From: Alteraurantiacibacter aquimixticola
GTDB taxonomy: Bacteria > Pseudomonadota > Alphaproteobacteria > Sphingomonadales > Sphingomonadaceae
Direction of reading: 5' to 3'
NCBI RefSeq assembly: GCF_004965515.1
Contig: NZ_SSHH01000002.1
Coordinates: forward strand, 144,840-208,839
Length of the DNA: 64,000 bases
Part shown: positions 25,444 to 34,609 of the stretch, one piece after another
How positions within the stretch are numbered: position 1 is the first letter of the stretch
How the letters are laid out: every line of letters starts with the position of its first letter
Notes under the pieces: generated by a model
What the model saw: the letters and a program-made list of their open reading frames with translations, nothing else
Database searches by the model: none
What the model was told of the DNA's origin: nothing
Position numbers and translations under genes: made by a program

Positions 25444-27444
25444 ATGAGCGACGACCTGTTCGAAAACGCCTCCGCCACCAGCGGCGATTATGATTCCTCC
25501 TCGATCGAGGTGCTGGAGGGGCTCGAGCCCGTCCGCCGCCGCCCCGGCATGTATATCGGCGGCACAGATGACCGCGCGCTGCACCACCTCGCCGCCGAAG
25601 TGCTCGACAATGCGATGGACGAGGCGGTCGCCGGCCATGCCAACCGCATCGAAATGGTGCTGGAGGAAGAACCTGGAACTCCTGGGCGCCTGACCATCAC
25701 CGATAATGGCCGCGGCATCCCGGTGGACGAGCATCCCAAGTTCCCCGGCAAGTCCACGCTCGAAGTGATCCTCACCACGTTGCATTCGGGCGGCAAGTTC
25801 TCCGGCAAGGCCTATGCCACCAGCGGCGGCCTGCACGGCGTGGGCGTTTCCGTTGTAAACGCGCTTTCCAGCGACACACGCGTGGAAGTGGCGCGCAATA
25901 AGGAAGTGTTCGCGCAGAGTTTCTCGCGTGGGCTGCCGCAGGGCGGGATCGAGAAGGTTGGCACCACGCCCAATCGGCGCGGCACCAGCGTGACCTTCGT
26001 GCCCGATACGGAGATTTTCGGCGACCGGCAGTTCAAACCCGCACGGCTGTTCAAGCTCGCCCGCTCCAAGGCCTATCTTTTCGCCGGCGTCGAGATTCGC
26101 TGGAAATGCGCGCCCTCGCTCGCGTCGGACGATGTGCCGCAGGAAGCGACCTTCCAGTTTCCCGGCGGACTTGCCGATCACCTGAAGGAAGAGGTCGGCA
26201 CGCGCGAATGCGTCACCACCGACTTCTTCGCCGGTAGCCAGGATTTCCCGGAGGCGGACGGCCAGCAGCAGGGCCGCGTCGAATGGGCAGTCGCCTGGCC
26301 GTTATGGTCGGACGGCTCGACCAGCTGGTATTGCAACACCGTGCCCACACCCGATGGCGGCACGCATGAGCAGGGCCTGCGCGCCGCGCTCACCAAGGGA
26401 TTGCGCGCTTTCGGTGACCTCACCGGGCAGAAGAAGGCGAACCAGATCACTGCGGACGACGTGATGACGGGGTCGGAGATCATGCTCTCCGTCTTCATCC
26501 GCGATCCGCAATTCCAGAGCCAGACCAAGGACCGGCTGACCAGCCCCGAAGCCGCGCGCCTCGTCGAAAACGCCGTGCGCGACCATTTCGACCATTTCCT
26601 TGCCGACAATATGGACCGCGGCCGCGCGCTGCTGGGCGCGGTGATGGAACGCATGGACGAGCGGCTGAAGCGCAAGGCCGAGCGCGAGGTGAAGCGCAAG
26701 ACCGCCACCAATGCCAAGAAGCTGCGCCTGCCCGGCAAGCTGACCGATTGCAGCGGCGAGACCGACGCCGAGACCGAAATCTTCATCGTCGAAGGCGATT
26801 CCGCAGGCGGCAGCGCCAAGCAGGCGCGCGACCGCAAGACGCAGGCGATCCTGCCCATTCGCGGCAAGATCCTGAACGTCGCATCGGCCAGCGCCGACAA
26901 GATCCGCGCCAATAGCGAAATCGCCGATCTCGGCCTCGCGCTCGGCTGCGGCACGCGCAAGGATTGCGATCCGGAAAACCTCCGCTACGACCGCGTCGTG
27001 ATCATGACCGATGCAGACGTGGACGGCGCGCATATCGCCACGCTGCTGATGACCTTCTTCTTCCAGGAAATGCCCGAGCTGGTGCGCAAGGGGCATCTCT
27101 ACCTCGCGCAGCCGCCGCTCTACCGCCTCACCGCCGGCAAGGAGAGCCGCTACGCCCGCGACGACGCGCATCGGGCCGAGCTGGAGGAAACGGTGTTCAA
27201 GGGCAAGAAGGTCGAAGTCAGCCGCTTCAAGGGCCTTGGCGAAATGAACCCGCAGCAATTGCGCGAGACCACGATGAGCCCGGCCACACGCAGCCTCATC
27301 CGCATCACCCTCCCCGCCGAGCACGAACAGCGTTTCGCGGTGAAGGAACTGGTCGACCAGTTGATGGGCCGCAATCCCGAACACCGGTTCAATTTCATCC
27401 AGAACCGGGCGGGCGAACTCGACCGCGACCTGATCGACGCGTGA
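25444..27444 (+). CDS. parE: DNA topoisomerase IV subunit B
   Basis: A 666-residue type II topoisomerase ATPase subunit that decatenates daughter chromosomes with ParC (not in window). The GHKL ATPase motifs are LDNAMDEAV, DNGRGIPV and TSGGLHGVGVSVVNALS; the transducer follows; the TOPRIM domain shows EGDSAGGSAKQARDRK and TDADVDGAHIATLL. The ParE assignment over GyrB rests on the YDSSSIEVLEGLEPVRRRPGMYIGG opening and the compact C-terminus. Start at ATG 25444 (MSDDLFENAS). Confidence 0.94.
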   Translation: MSDDLFENASATSGDYDSSSIEVLEGLEPVRRRPGMYIGGTDDRALHHLAAEVLDNAMDEAVAGHANRIEMVLEEEPGTPGRLTITDNGRGIPVDEHPKFPGKSTLEVILTTLHSGGKFSGKAYATSGGLHGVGVSVVNALSSDTRVEVARNKEVFAQSFSRGLPQGGIEKVGTTPNRRGTSVTFVPDTEIFGDRQFKPARLFKLARSKAYLFAGVEIRWKCAPSLASDDVPQEATFQFPGGLADHLKEEVGTRECVTTDFFAGSQDFPEADGQQQGRVEWAVAWPLWSDGSTSWYCNTVPTPDGGTHEQGLRAALTKGLRAFGDLTGQKKANQITADDVMTGSEIMLSVFIRDPQFQSQTKDRLTSPEAARLVENAVRDHFDHFLADNMDRGRALLGAVMERMDERLKRKAEREVKRKTATNAKKLRLPGKLTDCSGETDAETEIFIVEGDSAGGSAKQARDRKTQAILPIRGKILNVASASADKIRANSEIADLGLALGCGTRKDCDPENLRYDRVVIMTDADVDGAHIATLLMTFFFQEMPELVRKGHLYLAQPPLYRLTAGKESRYARDDAHRAELEETVFKGKKVEVSRFKGLGEMNPQQLRETTMSPATRSLIRITLPAEHEQRFAVKELVDQLMGRNPEHRFNFIQNRAGELDRDLIDA

Positions 27445-27508
27445 TTTCTCGCGTGGCGCGGTGACACATGCCGCGCCTGGGAGACTACCGGGTCACAAGC
27501 CTCTCAGC

Positions 27509-27536
27509 TTGACCTATTTAGCCAAATGGCTAAATA
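27509..27536 (+). promoter_or_regulatory. Promoter overlapped by 22-bp palindromic operator
   Basis: TTGACC (-35, 27509-27514) and TAAATA (-10, 27531-27536) are 16 bp apart. The spacer and -10 consist of arms TATTTAGCC and GGCTAAATA around AAAT (27515-27536), a perfect inverted repeat, so a bound repressor would block RNA polymerase. The expected transcript starts about 15-20 nt before the GGAGG of the beta-lactamase-like gene. The dyad resembles ArsR-type operators as I recall them. Confidence 0.65.
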
Positions 27537-27562
27537 ACATCGCTCCCGATGGAGGAATGCCC

Positions 27563-28831
27563 ATGCGCCGCCTTGTCCTGTACGCCCTCGCCCTGTTCGC
27601 CATCCTGAGCACACCAGCCACAGCACAGGACAGCGGGACGATCGAGCAGCGCGCACAGGATGTGGTTGCGGTATTGCAGGGCGAAGCAGCTTTCGAGGAG
27701 GTCTTCGCCCCCGCCTTCGTTGCTGCCGTTCCCGAGGCGCAGTTCCTCGCCGTCAAGGGCCAGCTCGAAGCCCAGCTCGGCCCGCTAGTCGGCCTCGAAA
27801 GCGTGGAGCCGGCCGGCGCACCCGGCGCAGCCACTATCGCCATCCGTTTCGAGAATTCCATCGCCAGCGGGCCGATGCAGCTCGCGGCCGAAGAGCCGTG
27901 GAAGATCGCCGGACTGCTGCTCAACAGCTTCGTTCCCGTGGGCGAAGAGGAGCTGTCGGCGCTTGAGCAATTGCAGGCCCTGCCCGGCACCACCAACCTG
28001 CTCTTCGCGAAGCTGGACGGATCGGAAGTGCTGGCGAGCCACAATGCCGACATGCCGCTCGGCATCGGTTCCACCTTCAAGCTCTACGTTCTCTCGGCCC
28101 TCGCTCGCTCCATCGCCAATGGCGAGCGCGACTGGGACGATGTCGTGCCTCTCACAGAGCGCAGCTTTCCCAGCGGGCAATTGCAGAATTGGCCGGAAGG
28201 CTCCCCGCTGACGCTGCATTCGCTGGCGACGCTGATGATCTCGATCAGCGACAATACCGCCACGGACCAGCTGATCGTGGAACTTGGCCGCGAGGCGGTG
28301 GAAGCGGAGGTCATCGCATCGGGCCATGCGGACCCCGAAGCGACTTTCCCCTTCCTCACCACGCGCGAGACCTTTCTGCTCAAGCTGACTGAGGATGAAG
28401 CAGCGCGCGCCTATATCGATGCGCCGCTGGATGTTCGGCGTGTCTCGCTGGACGGGCTCCGGGATCGCGAACTCGACCTCAACGATGCCAGCCGCGTCTT
28501 TGCCAATGGGCCGCGCCTGCTGGAGATCGAATGGTTTGCCAGCCCGGCCGACATTGCCGGTATCTTCACACGGCTGGCGGAAGACCCGGTCGCGCGCGAG
28601 ATCATGGCTGTGAACACGGGGATCGGGACCGAGCCCTTCGCTGATTGGGACTATGCCGGCTACAAGGGCGGGTCCGAACCCGGCGTACTCAATTTCAGCT
28701 GGCTGCTACGCGACGATGCGGGCGCCTATTGGGTGCTGACCATGGGATGGAACGACCCGCAAGCTCCGGTGTCGGACCTGCGCTTCATCTCCATCGCACG
28801 CGGATTGCTGGCAGAGGCTGCCGAGAACTGA
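27563..28831 (+). CDS. Secreted class A beta-lactamase-like serine hydrolase
   Basis: A 422-residue exported protein. Start ATG 27563 is chosen because GGAGG lies seven bases upstream. After the signal peptide (MRRLVLYALALFAILSTPATA) comes an N-terminal domain of about 120 residues, then the transpeptidase-like domain: Ser170-x-x-Lys173 in GSTFKLYV, SDN at 229-231 and YKGG in place of KTG near residue 368. The long N-terminal domain and KGG triad separate it from true penicillinases, so beta-lactam hydrolysis is uncertain; the esterase or peptidase alternatives remain open. It carries its own repressor-type promoter. Confidence 0.88.
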   Translation: MRRLVLYALALFAILSTPATAQDSGTIEQRAQDVVAVLQGEAAFEEVFAPAFVAAVPEAQFLAVKGQLEAQLGPLVGLESVEPAGAPGAATIAIRFENSIASGPMQLAAEEPWKIAGLLLNSFVPVGEEELSALEQLQALPGTTNLLFAKLDGSEVLASHNADMPLGIGSTFKLYVLSALARSIANGERDWDDVVPLTERSFPSGQLQNWPEGSPLTLHSLATLMISISDNTATDQLIVELGREAVEAEVIASGHADPEATFPFLTTRETFLLKLTEDEAARAYIDAPLDVRRVSLDGLRDRELDLNDASRVFANGPRLLEIEWFASPADIAGIFTRLAEDPVAREIMAVNTGIGTEPFADWDYAGYKGGSEPGVLNFSWLLRDDAGAYWVLTMGWNDPQAPVSDLRFISIARGLLAEAAEN

Positions 28832-28838
28832 GGCCTGA

Positions 28839-30236
28839 TCAAACCAGGTAGGAAATCTCGAAATCGCCCCAGCGGCGGCCGTTGATCACGATCGGCACGC
28901 TGGCAAGGCGCACCACCTTATAGTCCTCACCGCCGCACTCGTGGCGATAAACCCCCATCGAATAGGGAGCGTCGTTGCTCTTGATGCGCCGGTCGATGGC
29001 ATGGAAGATAATCCGGCCGTTGCGGCAATATTGCAGGTCGTGGTCGTAATCGCCGGTCGGCTTGCGCGAGCTATCGGCATGGTGCGTGGGCAGGAAGCCG
29101 TTGCGGTCGTCGCAGACGCAGGCGACGATGCGCGGATCGGATGCCTTCACCCGGTCCATGATCGGCCGCCAGTTGTCATCGGCCCAGTCGCTCATGCGCG
29201 AGCGGTAGAGCGGCGGGTTGGTACCGGGGACTTCGACATAGTTTTCGTCGAACAGGTCATCCACGCTGATGGAGCCATCGGCGATCGCATCTTCTGCAAC
29301 CTGTACCACCTCGCGGCAGGCTTCCGTCGTGCGTTCGACCATGACGTTGTCATCGGGAGACAAGCCTGCGTGGACGATCTTGTCGAACATCAGGCTGCCC
29401 ATTTCCTCGACATTGGCCATGCGGCGAACTGCCAAAGCAAGCTTTTCTTCGGTTTGCTGGGTCGCCCCTTCGAATGCTTCGAGCACGTCGCCGACGCGGC
29501 CGACATGCCCGGCCATGGTGGCGCTGACGCGGGCGATCTGGTCGTTCTGGTTGTCGACCTCCTGCACCATCTCCACCACATCGGTGATCGTTCCCTCGAT
29601 CTTGCCGATCGAACTCTTGGCGCGCTCGCTGATTTCGGTGCCGGAGGTAATCTCGTCGATCACCATATTGGCGTTGGTCTCCAGCGCATTCATCGTGCGG
29701 GTGATCTCGTCCGCGGCCTTTTGCGCCTGCGTTGCCAGTTCCTTCACCTCGGTCGCCACCACGGCGAAGGGGCGCCCCGCCTCACCGGCGCGCATCGCTT
29801 CGATATTGGCGTTGAGGGCGAGGATGTTGGTGACCTGCGCGATCTCGTCGATATCGATGGAGGACTTGCGCACCTGGGTGATCGCGGCGCCGAAATCGGT
29901 CACCTGGCGGCCGAGTTTCTCGACCACTTCCACCAGATTGGCGATGTCGGCCAGCGAGCCTTCGATCATGGCGGTGCTGCGATTGAGCTGTTCGATCGCC
30001 TTGCCCGAGAGCAGGCGCGATTCCTCGCAGGCATCGCCAACATTGGCCTGGTCCTGCTCCATCTCCGCAACAGTGCCCTTCAGGGACTGATGCTCCGCGC
30101 GCAGTTTTGTCGATGTCTCAATAACTTGCTCAAGGATGCCCGAAACGTCCGAACACCCCACCGTGACCTCACCGCAGGTCACCGGAAGGGAATCGAGCGC
30201 ACGCGCGCTCTTCTGATCGACAGCTTCCATCTTCAT
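28839..30236 (-). CDS. Soluble methyl-accepting chemotaxis-like protein, C-terminal sensor-like domain
   Basis: A 465-residue protein without membrane segments. Residues about 30-270 form a coiled-coil MCP signalling domain; the tip region reads [29 protein letters not shown]. The C-terminal 170 residues form a separate domain with [17 protein letters not shown] and a cysteine-containing CRNGRIIF, reminiscent of Cache/PAS-like sensor modules found C-terminal in some cytoplasmic receptors. No other chemotaxis or flagellar gene is near, so its partner array is unknown. An ATG two codons later (30230) is also possible. It ends 7 bp from the convergent hydrolase gene. Confidence 0.85.
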   Translation of the reverse strand: MKMEAVDQKSARALDSLPVTCGEVTVGCSDVSGILEQVIETSTKLRAEHQSLKGTVAEMEQDQANVGDACEESRLLSGKAIEQLNRSTAMIEGSLADIANLVEVVEKLGRQVTDFGAAITQVRKSSIDIDEIAQVTNILALNANIEAMRAGEAGRPFAVVATEVKELATQAQKAADEITRTMNALETNANMVIDEITSGTEISERAKSSIGKIEGTITDVVEMVQEVDNQNDQIARVSATMAGHVGRVGDVLEAFEGATQQTEEKLALAVRRMANVEEMGSLMFDKIVHAGLSPDDNVMVERTTEACREVVQVAEDAIADGSISVDDLFDENYVEVPGTNPPLYRSRMSDWADDNWRPIMDRVKASDPRIVACVCDDRNGFLPTHHADSSRKPTGDYDHDLQYCRNGRIIFHAIDRRIKSNDAPYSMGVYRHECGGEDYKVVRLASVPIVINGRRWGDFEISYLV

Positions 30237-30277
30237 CAGCCACCACCTTACCCAGTCTGACGCAGGCAGGAGCTAAC

Positions 30278-30294
30278 AGTTTAGGGTAAACTGC
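30278..30294. promoter_or_regulatory. Inverted repeat upstream of the chemoreceptor gene
   Basis: CAGTTTA, GGG, TAAACTG is a perfect 7-bp dyad 42 bp upstream of the chemoreceptor start. A second hairpin (ACGGAA, AGC, TTCCGT; 30303-30317) follows the GST gene and may be a weak terminator. Operator versus RNA hairpin cannot be decided from sequence. Confidence 0.35.
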
Positions 30295-30325
30295 GTATTA
30301 AGACGGAAAGCTTCCGTGACGAGTC

Positions 30326-31051
30326 CTAGAACTCGCGCGGAACGTTGGCGAACACCCGCTGCACATTGGGCCGTTCGCTGATCTGCTCTATCCAGCGCAG
30401 CAAGTGCGGCGTGTCTTCCTTGTTCACCAGGTCGCTGAAGCCGAACTGCATCCCGTTGGCGATGGAGAAATTGCAGATATCGGCCAGCGAATAGACGCCG
30501 CCAGCCAGCCACTCATTGTCGGCCAGGTGATCGTCCAGCTTGCGCACCGACACGCCGATCTTGCGCATTTCCTCGTCGAGCAGGTCCTGCGGGAAACCCT
30601 CGCGCGCACGGCGCCATTTCACCTGCTGTTCGGGGATCGGCACGCGGGTGACCATCTCCTCGAATTCCTCGTCCGAAAGGCCCTTCACCATCTTGCTGAC
30701 ATGGTTGTGCCAGCCGATGGTGGAGACGCACCAGCAGAAATATTCGTCCACCCACTTGGTCCAGATGCGCATCTGCGCCACGTCAAAGGGATCGGCGGGG
30801 CGCAGCTTCACCTCGGTCGGGTGCGCATCTTCGAGATATTCGCAGATCACCGTGCTTTCGGTGACGATTCGGCCATTATCGTCGAGCGCCGGGACCTGCC
30901 CGCGCGGATTGACCTTCTTGTACCACTCGGCGTGATGCTCGAACTTGGCAGGATTGAGCAGCTTGTGCTCGAATTCCAGCTCCTTTTCATAGAGTGCCAG
31001 CATGGGTTTCAGCGAGTTGGCACCGGGGCCGAAGCTGTAATATTTGAGCAT
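30326..31051 (-). CDS. Glutathione S-transferase, LigF beta-etherase-like
   Basis: A 241-residue GST starting at ATG 31051 (AGGGAGAGACA upstream). The thioredoxin-fold domain is YYSFGPGANSLKPMLALYEK ... NPRGQVPALDDNGRIVTEST, and the helical domain contains RIWTKWVDEYFCWCVSTIGW and GVYSLADICNFSIANGMQF. From memory these segments match Sphingobium LigF, the glutathione-dependent enzyme that cleaves beta-aryl ethers of lignin dimers, far better than generic GSTs. No other lignin-catabolic gene (ligD, ligE, ligG, ligAB) is in the window, so the true substrate is uncertain. Confidence 0.85.
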   Translation of the reverse strand: MLKYYSFGPGANSLKPMLALYEKELEFEHKLLNPAKFEHHAEWYKKVNPRGQVPALDDNGRIVTESTVICEYLEDAHPTEVKLRPADPFDVAQMRIWTKWVDEYFCWCVSTIGWHNHVSKMVKGLSDEEFEEMVTRVPIPEQQVKWRRAREGFPQDLLDEEMRKIGVSVRKLDDHLADNEWLAGGVYSLADICNFSIANGMQFGFSDLVNKEDTPHLLRWIEQISERPNVQRVFANVPREF

Positions 31052-31079
31052 TGTCTCTCCCTGTGATGCCCGGTTTGTC

Positions 31080-32300
31080 TCAGTAAAGCAGTATGTCCGC
31101 CACGTCTCGGCGCCATTGCGCTTCGTCAATCGCGGCGATGCTTTCCAGATCCCCGGCTTCTCCAGCCGGATCGTCCACCCATTCGCGCAAGGCCGGGCCG
31201 CCATTGATCACATCGATGGCGAGCACGTCCTCGGTATATTCGTATTTGAAATCCTTGCCGCGCCAGATCGGATAATCGGGCCAGAGCGAGCGGATCGCCT
31301 TGAAGGCCAGCGCCTGCAGCCGCCACGGGCGGAAGGCTTCGTGATCGTAGAACGATCCTTCGGCATGGATCATCAGCGCATTGCAAAGCTTGCCCTGGTG
31401 CTTGTGGAAGGTTGGCTCGAACCAGCAATCGCGCAAGGCGCAACCGGCCAGCCATTCAGGCGCGAGGCGCTGCATCTCGGCATGCACGGCCTTGGCGTCC
31501 ACATCGGGCGCGCCGAACAGAACTTCGAGCGGGCGAGTGGTGCCCCTCCCCTCGCTCAGTGTCGCGCCTTCGATCATCACCGTCCCGGCATAGGCGCGCG
31601 CCATGTTGAGGCTGGCGGCATTGGGGCTCGGGTTGATCCAGATGCGGTCCTCCGGCCAGCCGAAGCCGCCCATATGAGACTTGGGCCCAGCCTCGGGCAG
31701 CCAGTCATGCATGGTGACCACGCGGTAATCGACGTCGAGCCCACAATGGCGGATGAACCACTGGCCCATCTCGCCCATGGTAAGCCCGTGGCGCATCGGC
31801 ATGGGTGCCGCGCCGACGAAGCTTTCATGCCCCGGCACCAGCAAAGTGCCTTCCACCGGGCGGCCGGCGGGATTGGGCCGGTCGAGCACCCACACGCTCT
31901 TGCCGTGCTTCGCCGCTTCTTCCAGCAGATAGAGTAGCGTGGTGACGAAGGTGTAGATGCGGCAGCCGAGATCCTGCAGGTCGAACAGGAAGACGTCGGC
32001 GGACGACATCATCTGTCCGGTCGGCCGCCTCACTTCGCCATAGAGCGAGAAGACGGGGATGCCGTATTGCGGATCCACCTCGTCCGGCGTCTCCACCATA
32101 TTGTCCTGCTTGTCGCCCTTCAGCCCGTGCTGCGGGCCGAAGGCTGAGGTGACGTTGATCCCCGCCGCTACCAGCGCATCGAGCGAATGGGTCAGGTCAG
32201 CGGTCACCGAAGCCGGATGCGCCACCAGCGCCACGCGCCGGCCTTCCAGTTCCGCCTGCAATTCCCGTTCCGCCAGCAGGCGGTCTATCCCGAATTTCAT
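31080..32300 (-). CDS. DUF1343 / NamZ-like exo-beta-N-acetylmuramidase
   Basis: A 406-residue protein of the DUF1343 family, whose characterised member NamZ removes terminal N-acetylmuramic acid from peptidoglycan fragments. Visible family blocks: GRRVALVAHPASV, FGPQHGLKGDKQDNM, FDLQDLGCRIYTFV, VLDRPNPAGRPVEG and the catalytic-region EGRGTTRP. There is no signal peptide, so it may act on muropeptides in the cytoplasm. The ATG at 32300 overlaps the stop of the upstream DOMON-like gene (ATGA). Confidence 0.88.
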   Translation of the reverse strand: MKFGIDRLLAERELQAELEGRRVALVAHPASVTADLTHSLDALVAAGINVTSAFGPQHGLKGDKQDNMVETPDEVDPQYGIPVFSLYGEVRRPTGQMMSSADVFLFDLQDLGCRIYTFVTTLLYLLEEAAKHGKSVWVLDRPNPAGRPVEGTLLVPGHESFVGAAPMPMRHGLTMGEMGQWFIRHCGLDVDYRVVTMHDWLPEAGPKSHMGGFGWPEDRIWINPSPNAASLNMARAYAGTVMIEGATLSEGRGTTRPLEVLFGAPDVDAKAVHAEMQRLAPEWLAGCALRDCWFEPTFHKHQGKLCNALMIHAEGSFYDHEAFRPWRLQALAFKAIRSLWPDYPIWRGKDFKYEYTEDVLAIDVINGGPALREWVDDPAGEAGDLESIAAIDEAQWRRDVADILLY

Positions 32301-32839
32301 GGCACTTCGGGTGCAGCAAGCGTTGCGGCAAAGCAAGCCGGATCGTGGAAATCAGGCTTGTCGGGAGAGCCATGCGTCAGCGCCCAATAGGACTTGCGGC
32401 CGGTTTCCTCCTCCACAACCGCAGTCAGCGAGAGCCCGGCGGGCATTTCCGGCAAGTCCGCCAGCGGCACGGCAACATCGAGGATGAACAGGTTGCGGCC
32501 CTTGCGCGGCGTAATCACCGGGTCGTGACTCATACTGCGATCAGCCATCCCCTCGCGCCAGCCGGTGAAGTTGTAGGCGGCCCACGCCTCCGATGGGCTG
32601 AAGTTATATTCGACATATCGCGCACTGTGCATCGGCTGCACAAACACTTCGCAGCAAGTCGTATTCCACAGGCGATCTCCCCGGGAACGGCCCGCAAAAT
32701 GCGGCAAGACGACCTGCCCCGCCCCATCCACGCGCCAGCGCAATTGCAGCCAGGACCCCACGATTCCCCACTTAACCTCCACCGAAGAGACCTGCAGCGG
32801 CGGAAAAGCCGGATGGGCCTGCAGCTGATACGTTTGCAT
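32297..32839 (-). CDS. DOMON-like domain protein
   Basis: A 180-residue protein related to DOMON-like beta-sandwich domains (DRLWNTTCCEVFVQP, YVEYNFSPSEAWAAYNF, LFILDVAVPLADLP), a fold that often binds heme or sugars. The start is the ATG at 32839 with GGGGAG four bases upstream; a GTG four codons earlier is possible. There is no signal peptide. It is translationally coupled to the DUF1343 gene, a pairing that suggests a shared cell-wall sugar pathway, but this is inference. Confidence 0.75.
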   Translation of the reverse strand: MQTYQLQAHPAFPPLQVSSVEVKWGIVGSWLQLRWRVDGAGQVVLPHFAGRSRGDRLWNTTCCEVFVQPMHSARYVEYNFSPSEAWAAYNFTGWREGMADRSMSHDPVITPRKGRNLFILDVAVPLADLPEMPAGLSLTAVVEEETGRKSYWALTHGSPDKPDFHDPACFAATLAAPEVP

Positions 32840-32888
32840 GTCGCTCCCCACGTGCTACGCGCCCGCCCGCCTATAGAACGAGTATGTC

Positions 32889-34121
32889 ATGAGCGAATTC
32901 AGTTCCGATCTTCTCAACCTGCTCAGCGAGCGGGGGTATATCCACCAGGTTACCGATGCCGGCGCGCTGGACGCGTTGGCCGCGAAGGAGATTGTCCCGG
33001 GCTATATCGGCTTCGATGCCACCGCGCCAAGCCTGCATGTCGGCAGCCTGGTGCAGATCATGATGCTGCGCCGGATGCAGCAGACCGGGCACAAGCCGAT
33101 CGCGCTGATGGGCGGCGGCACGACCAAGGTGGGCGATCCTTCGGGCAAGGATGAGAGCCGCAAGATGCTCACTCCGCAAGTGATCGACGACAACATCGCC
33201 TCGATCCGCACCGTCTTCGAAAAACTGCTCAGCTTTGGCGACGGTCCCACCGACGCCGTGATGGTCAATAATGACGATTGGCTGTCCGAGCTCGGTTATA
33301 TCGACCTCCTGCGCGATGTCGGTCCGCATTTCACCATCAACCGCATGCTCACTTTCGATTCGGTCAAATTGCGGCTTGAACGTGAACAACCGCTTACCTT
33401 CCTCGAATTCAACTACATGATATTGCAGGCTTATGACTTCCGCGAGCTGTCGCAGCGCATGGGCTGCCGGTTGCAGATGGGCGGGTCCGATCAATGGGGC
33501 AATATCGTCAACGGGATCGAGCTGACGCGCCGGATGGACGGCAAGGAAGTCTTCGGCCTCACCACCCCCCTGCTGACCACGGCTGACGGCGCCAAGATGG
33601 GCAAGACCGCTGCCGGCGCGGTGTGGCTGAACGAGGCGCAGCTGCCCGCCTATGATTTCTGGCAGTACTGGCGCAACACGGATGACCGGGACGTGGGCCG
33701 CTTCCTCAAGCTTTTCACCGACCTGCCGCTGGATGAAATCGCGCGACTCGAGAAGCTCGAAGGCGCGGAAATCAACGCCGCGAAGACCATCCTCGCCAAC
33801 GAGGTAACCAAGCTGGTGCGCGGCAGGGAAGCAGCGAAGACCGCCGAAGCCACCGCAGCGCAAACTTTCGCCGGCGACGGCCTGGGTGCGGACCTGCCCG
33901 TGCTGGAGGTTCCGTCCGAGGGGATTCGCGCCGGCGCAGCCTGCACGGCACTCGGTTTCACCGCCTCGAACGGCGAGGCGAAGCGCAAGATTGCCGAAGG
34001 TGCGGTGAAGATCGACGGCGAGACCGTCACCGATCCCGGAGTGCTGATTCTGGTCGAAGCCGGAAGCGAGCGCAAACTCAGCCTCGGGAAGAAAAAACAC
34101 GCAATCCTGCGAATGGGATAA
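32889..34121 (+). CDS. tyrS: Tyrosine--tRNA ligase
   Basis: A 410-residue class I synthetase. It has [19 protein letters not shown] (HIGH region), [14 protein letters not shown], the tyrosine-binding [21 protein letters not shown] in place of KMSKS, and a C-terminal S4-like RNA-binding domain ([19 protein letters not shown]). It is divergent from the DOMON-like gene with 49 bp between starts. No T-box or other leader is visible. Confidence 0.97.
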   Translation: MSEFSSDLLNLLSERGYIHQVTDAGALDALAAKEIVPGYIGFDATAPSLHVGSLVQIMMLRRMQQTGHKPIALMGGGTTKVGDPSGKDESRKMLTPQVIDDNIASIRTVFEKLLSFGDGPTDAVMVNNDDWLSELGYIDLLRDVGPHFTINRMLTFDSVKLRLEREQPLTFLEFNYMILQAYDFRELSQRMGCRLQMGGSDQWGNIVNGIELTRRMDGKEVFGLTTPLLTTADGAKMGKTAAGAVWLNEAQLPAYDFWQYWRNTDDRDVGRFLKLFTDLPLDEIARLEKLEGAEINAAKTILANEVTKLVRGREAAKTAEATAAQTFAGDGLGADLPVLEVPSEGIRAGAACTALGFTASNGEAKRKIAEGAVKIDGETVTDPGVLILVEAGSERKLSLGKKKHAILRMG

Positions 34122-34194
34122 GGCTCTTTACCCTTTATCCAGCATTTCCTGCGATCTGGGTTGTCCGACAATCGATAACGGAGGATCGCGAAAC

Positions 34195-34533
34195 ATGGGT
34201 AACGGAGCACAGCTTTCCGTCACCGATATGCGGCGCTCGACGCGCCACCCGGTGGACTACCCTGTGATCGCCGAACATCGCGTTTCGGGCGACCTGAAAC
34301 TCCATATCTGCAATATTTCCGCCCATGGCTTCATGGGCGATGAAAGCCCTGCCGTGGCGCGTGGCGATCGCCTGATCATCCGCTTGCCCGTCGTCGGCCG
34401 GATCGAGGCATATTGCATCTGGACCACAGAGGATCGTGCCGGCTTCCAGTTCGAGCGCATCATCCGTGTGGACGATTTCATGAGCATGATCCGCGAATTG
34501 CAGCCGAACCCGGCCCTTCGCCGCCGCGGCTGA
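34195..34533 (+). CDS. PilZ domain protein
   Basis: A 112-residue single-domain protein. The c-di-GMP motifs are recognisable: RRSTRHPVDYPV fits RxxxR and ICNISAHGFMG fits the [DN]xSxxG box. Such minimal PilZ proteins usually relay c-di-GMP to motility or exopolysaccharide machinery. The start has GGAGG ten bases upstream. It lies alone, 73 bp after tyrS. Confidence 0.88.
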   Translation: MGNGAQLSVTDMRRSTRHPVDYPVIAEHRVSGDLKLHICNISAHGFMGDESPAVARGDRLIIRLPVVGRIEAYCIWTTEDRAGFQFERIIRVDDFMSMIRELQPNPALRRRG

Positions 34534-34609
34534 GGAAGCTCGGTTCGGCTTTGCGGCCACCAACAACTGATTTCTTGGCAAAGCGACCCCGCGCTGTCAT
34601 GGCGCGCGG

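Noticed and set aside
34599-34609. ATG at 34599 as start of the MFS transporter
   Set aside because: It reads Met-Ala-Arg-Gly-stop in its own frame; the transporter frame starts at GTG 34610.
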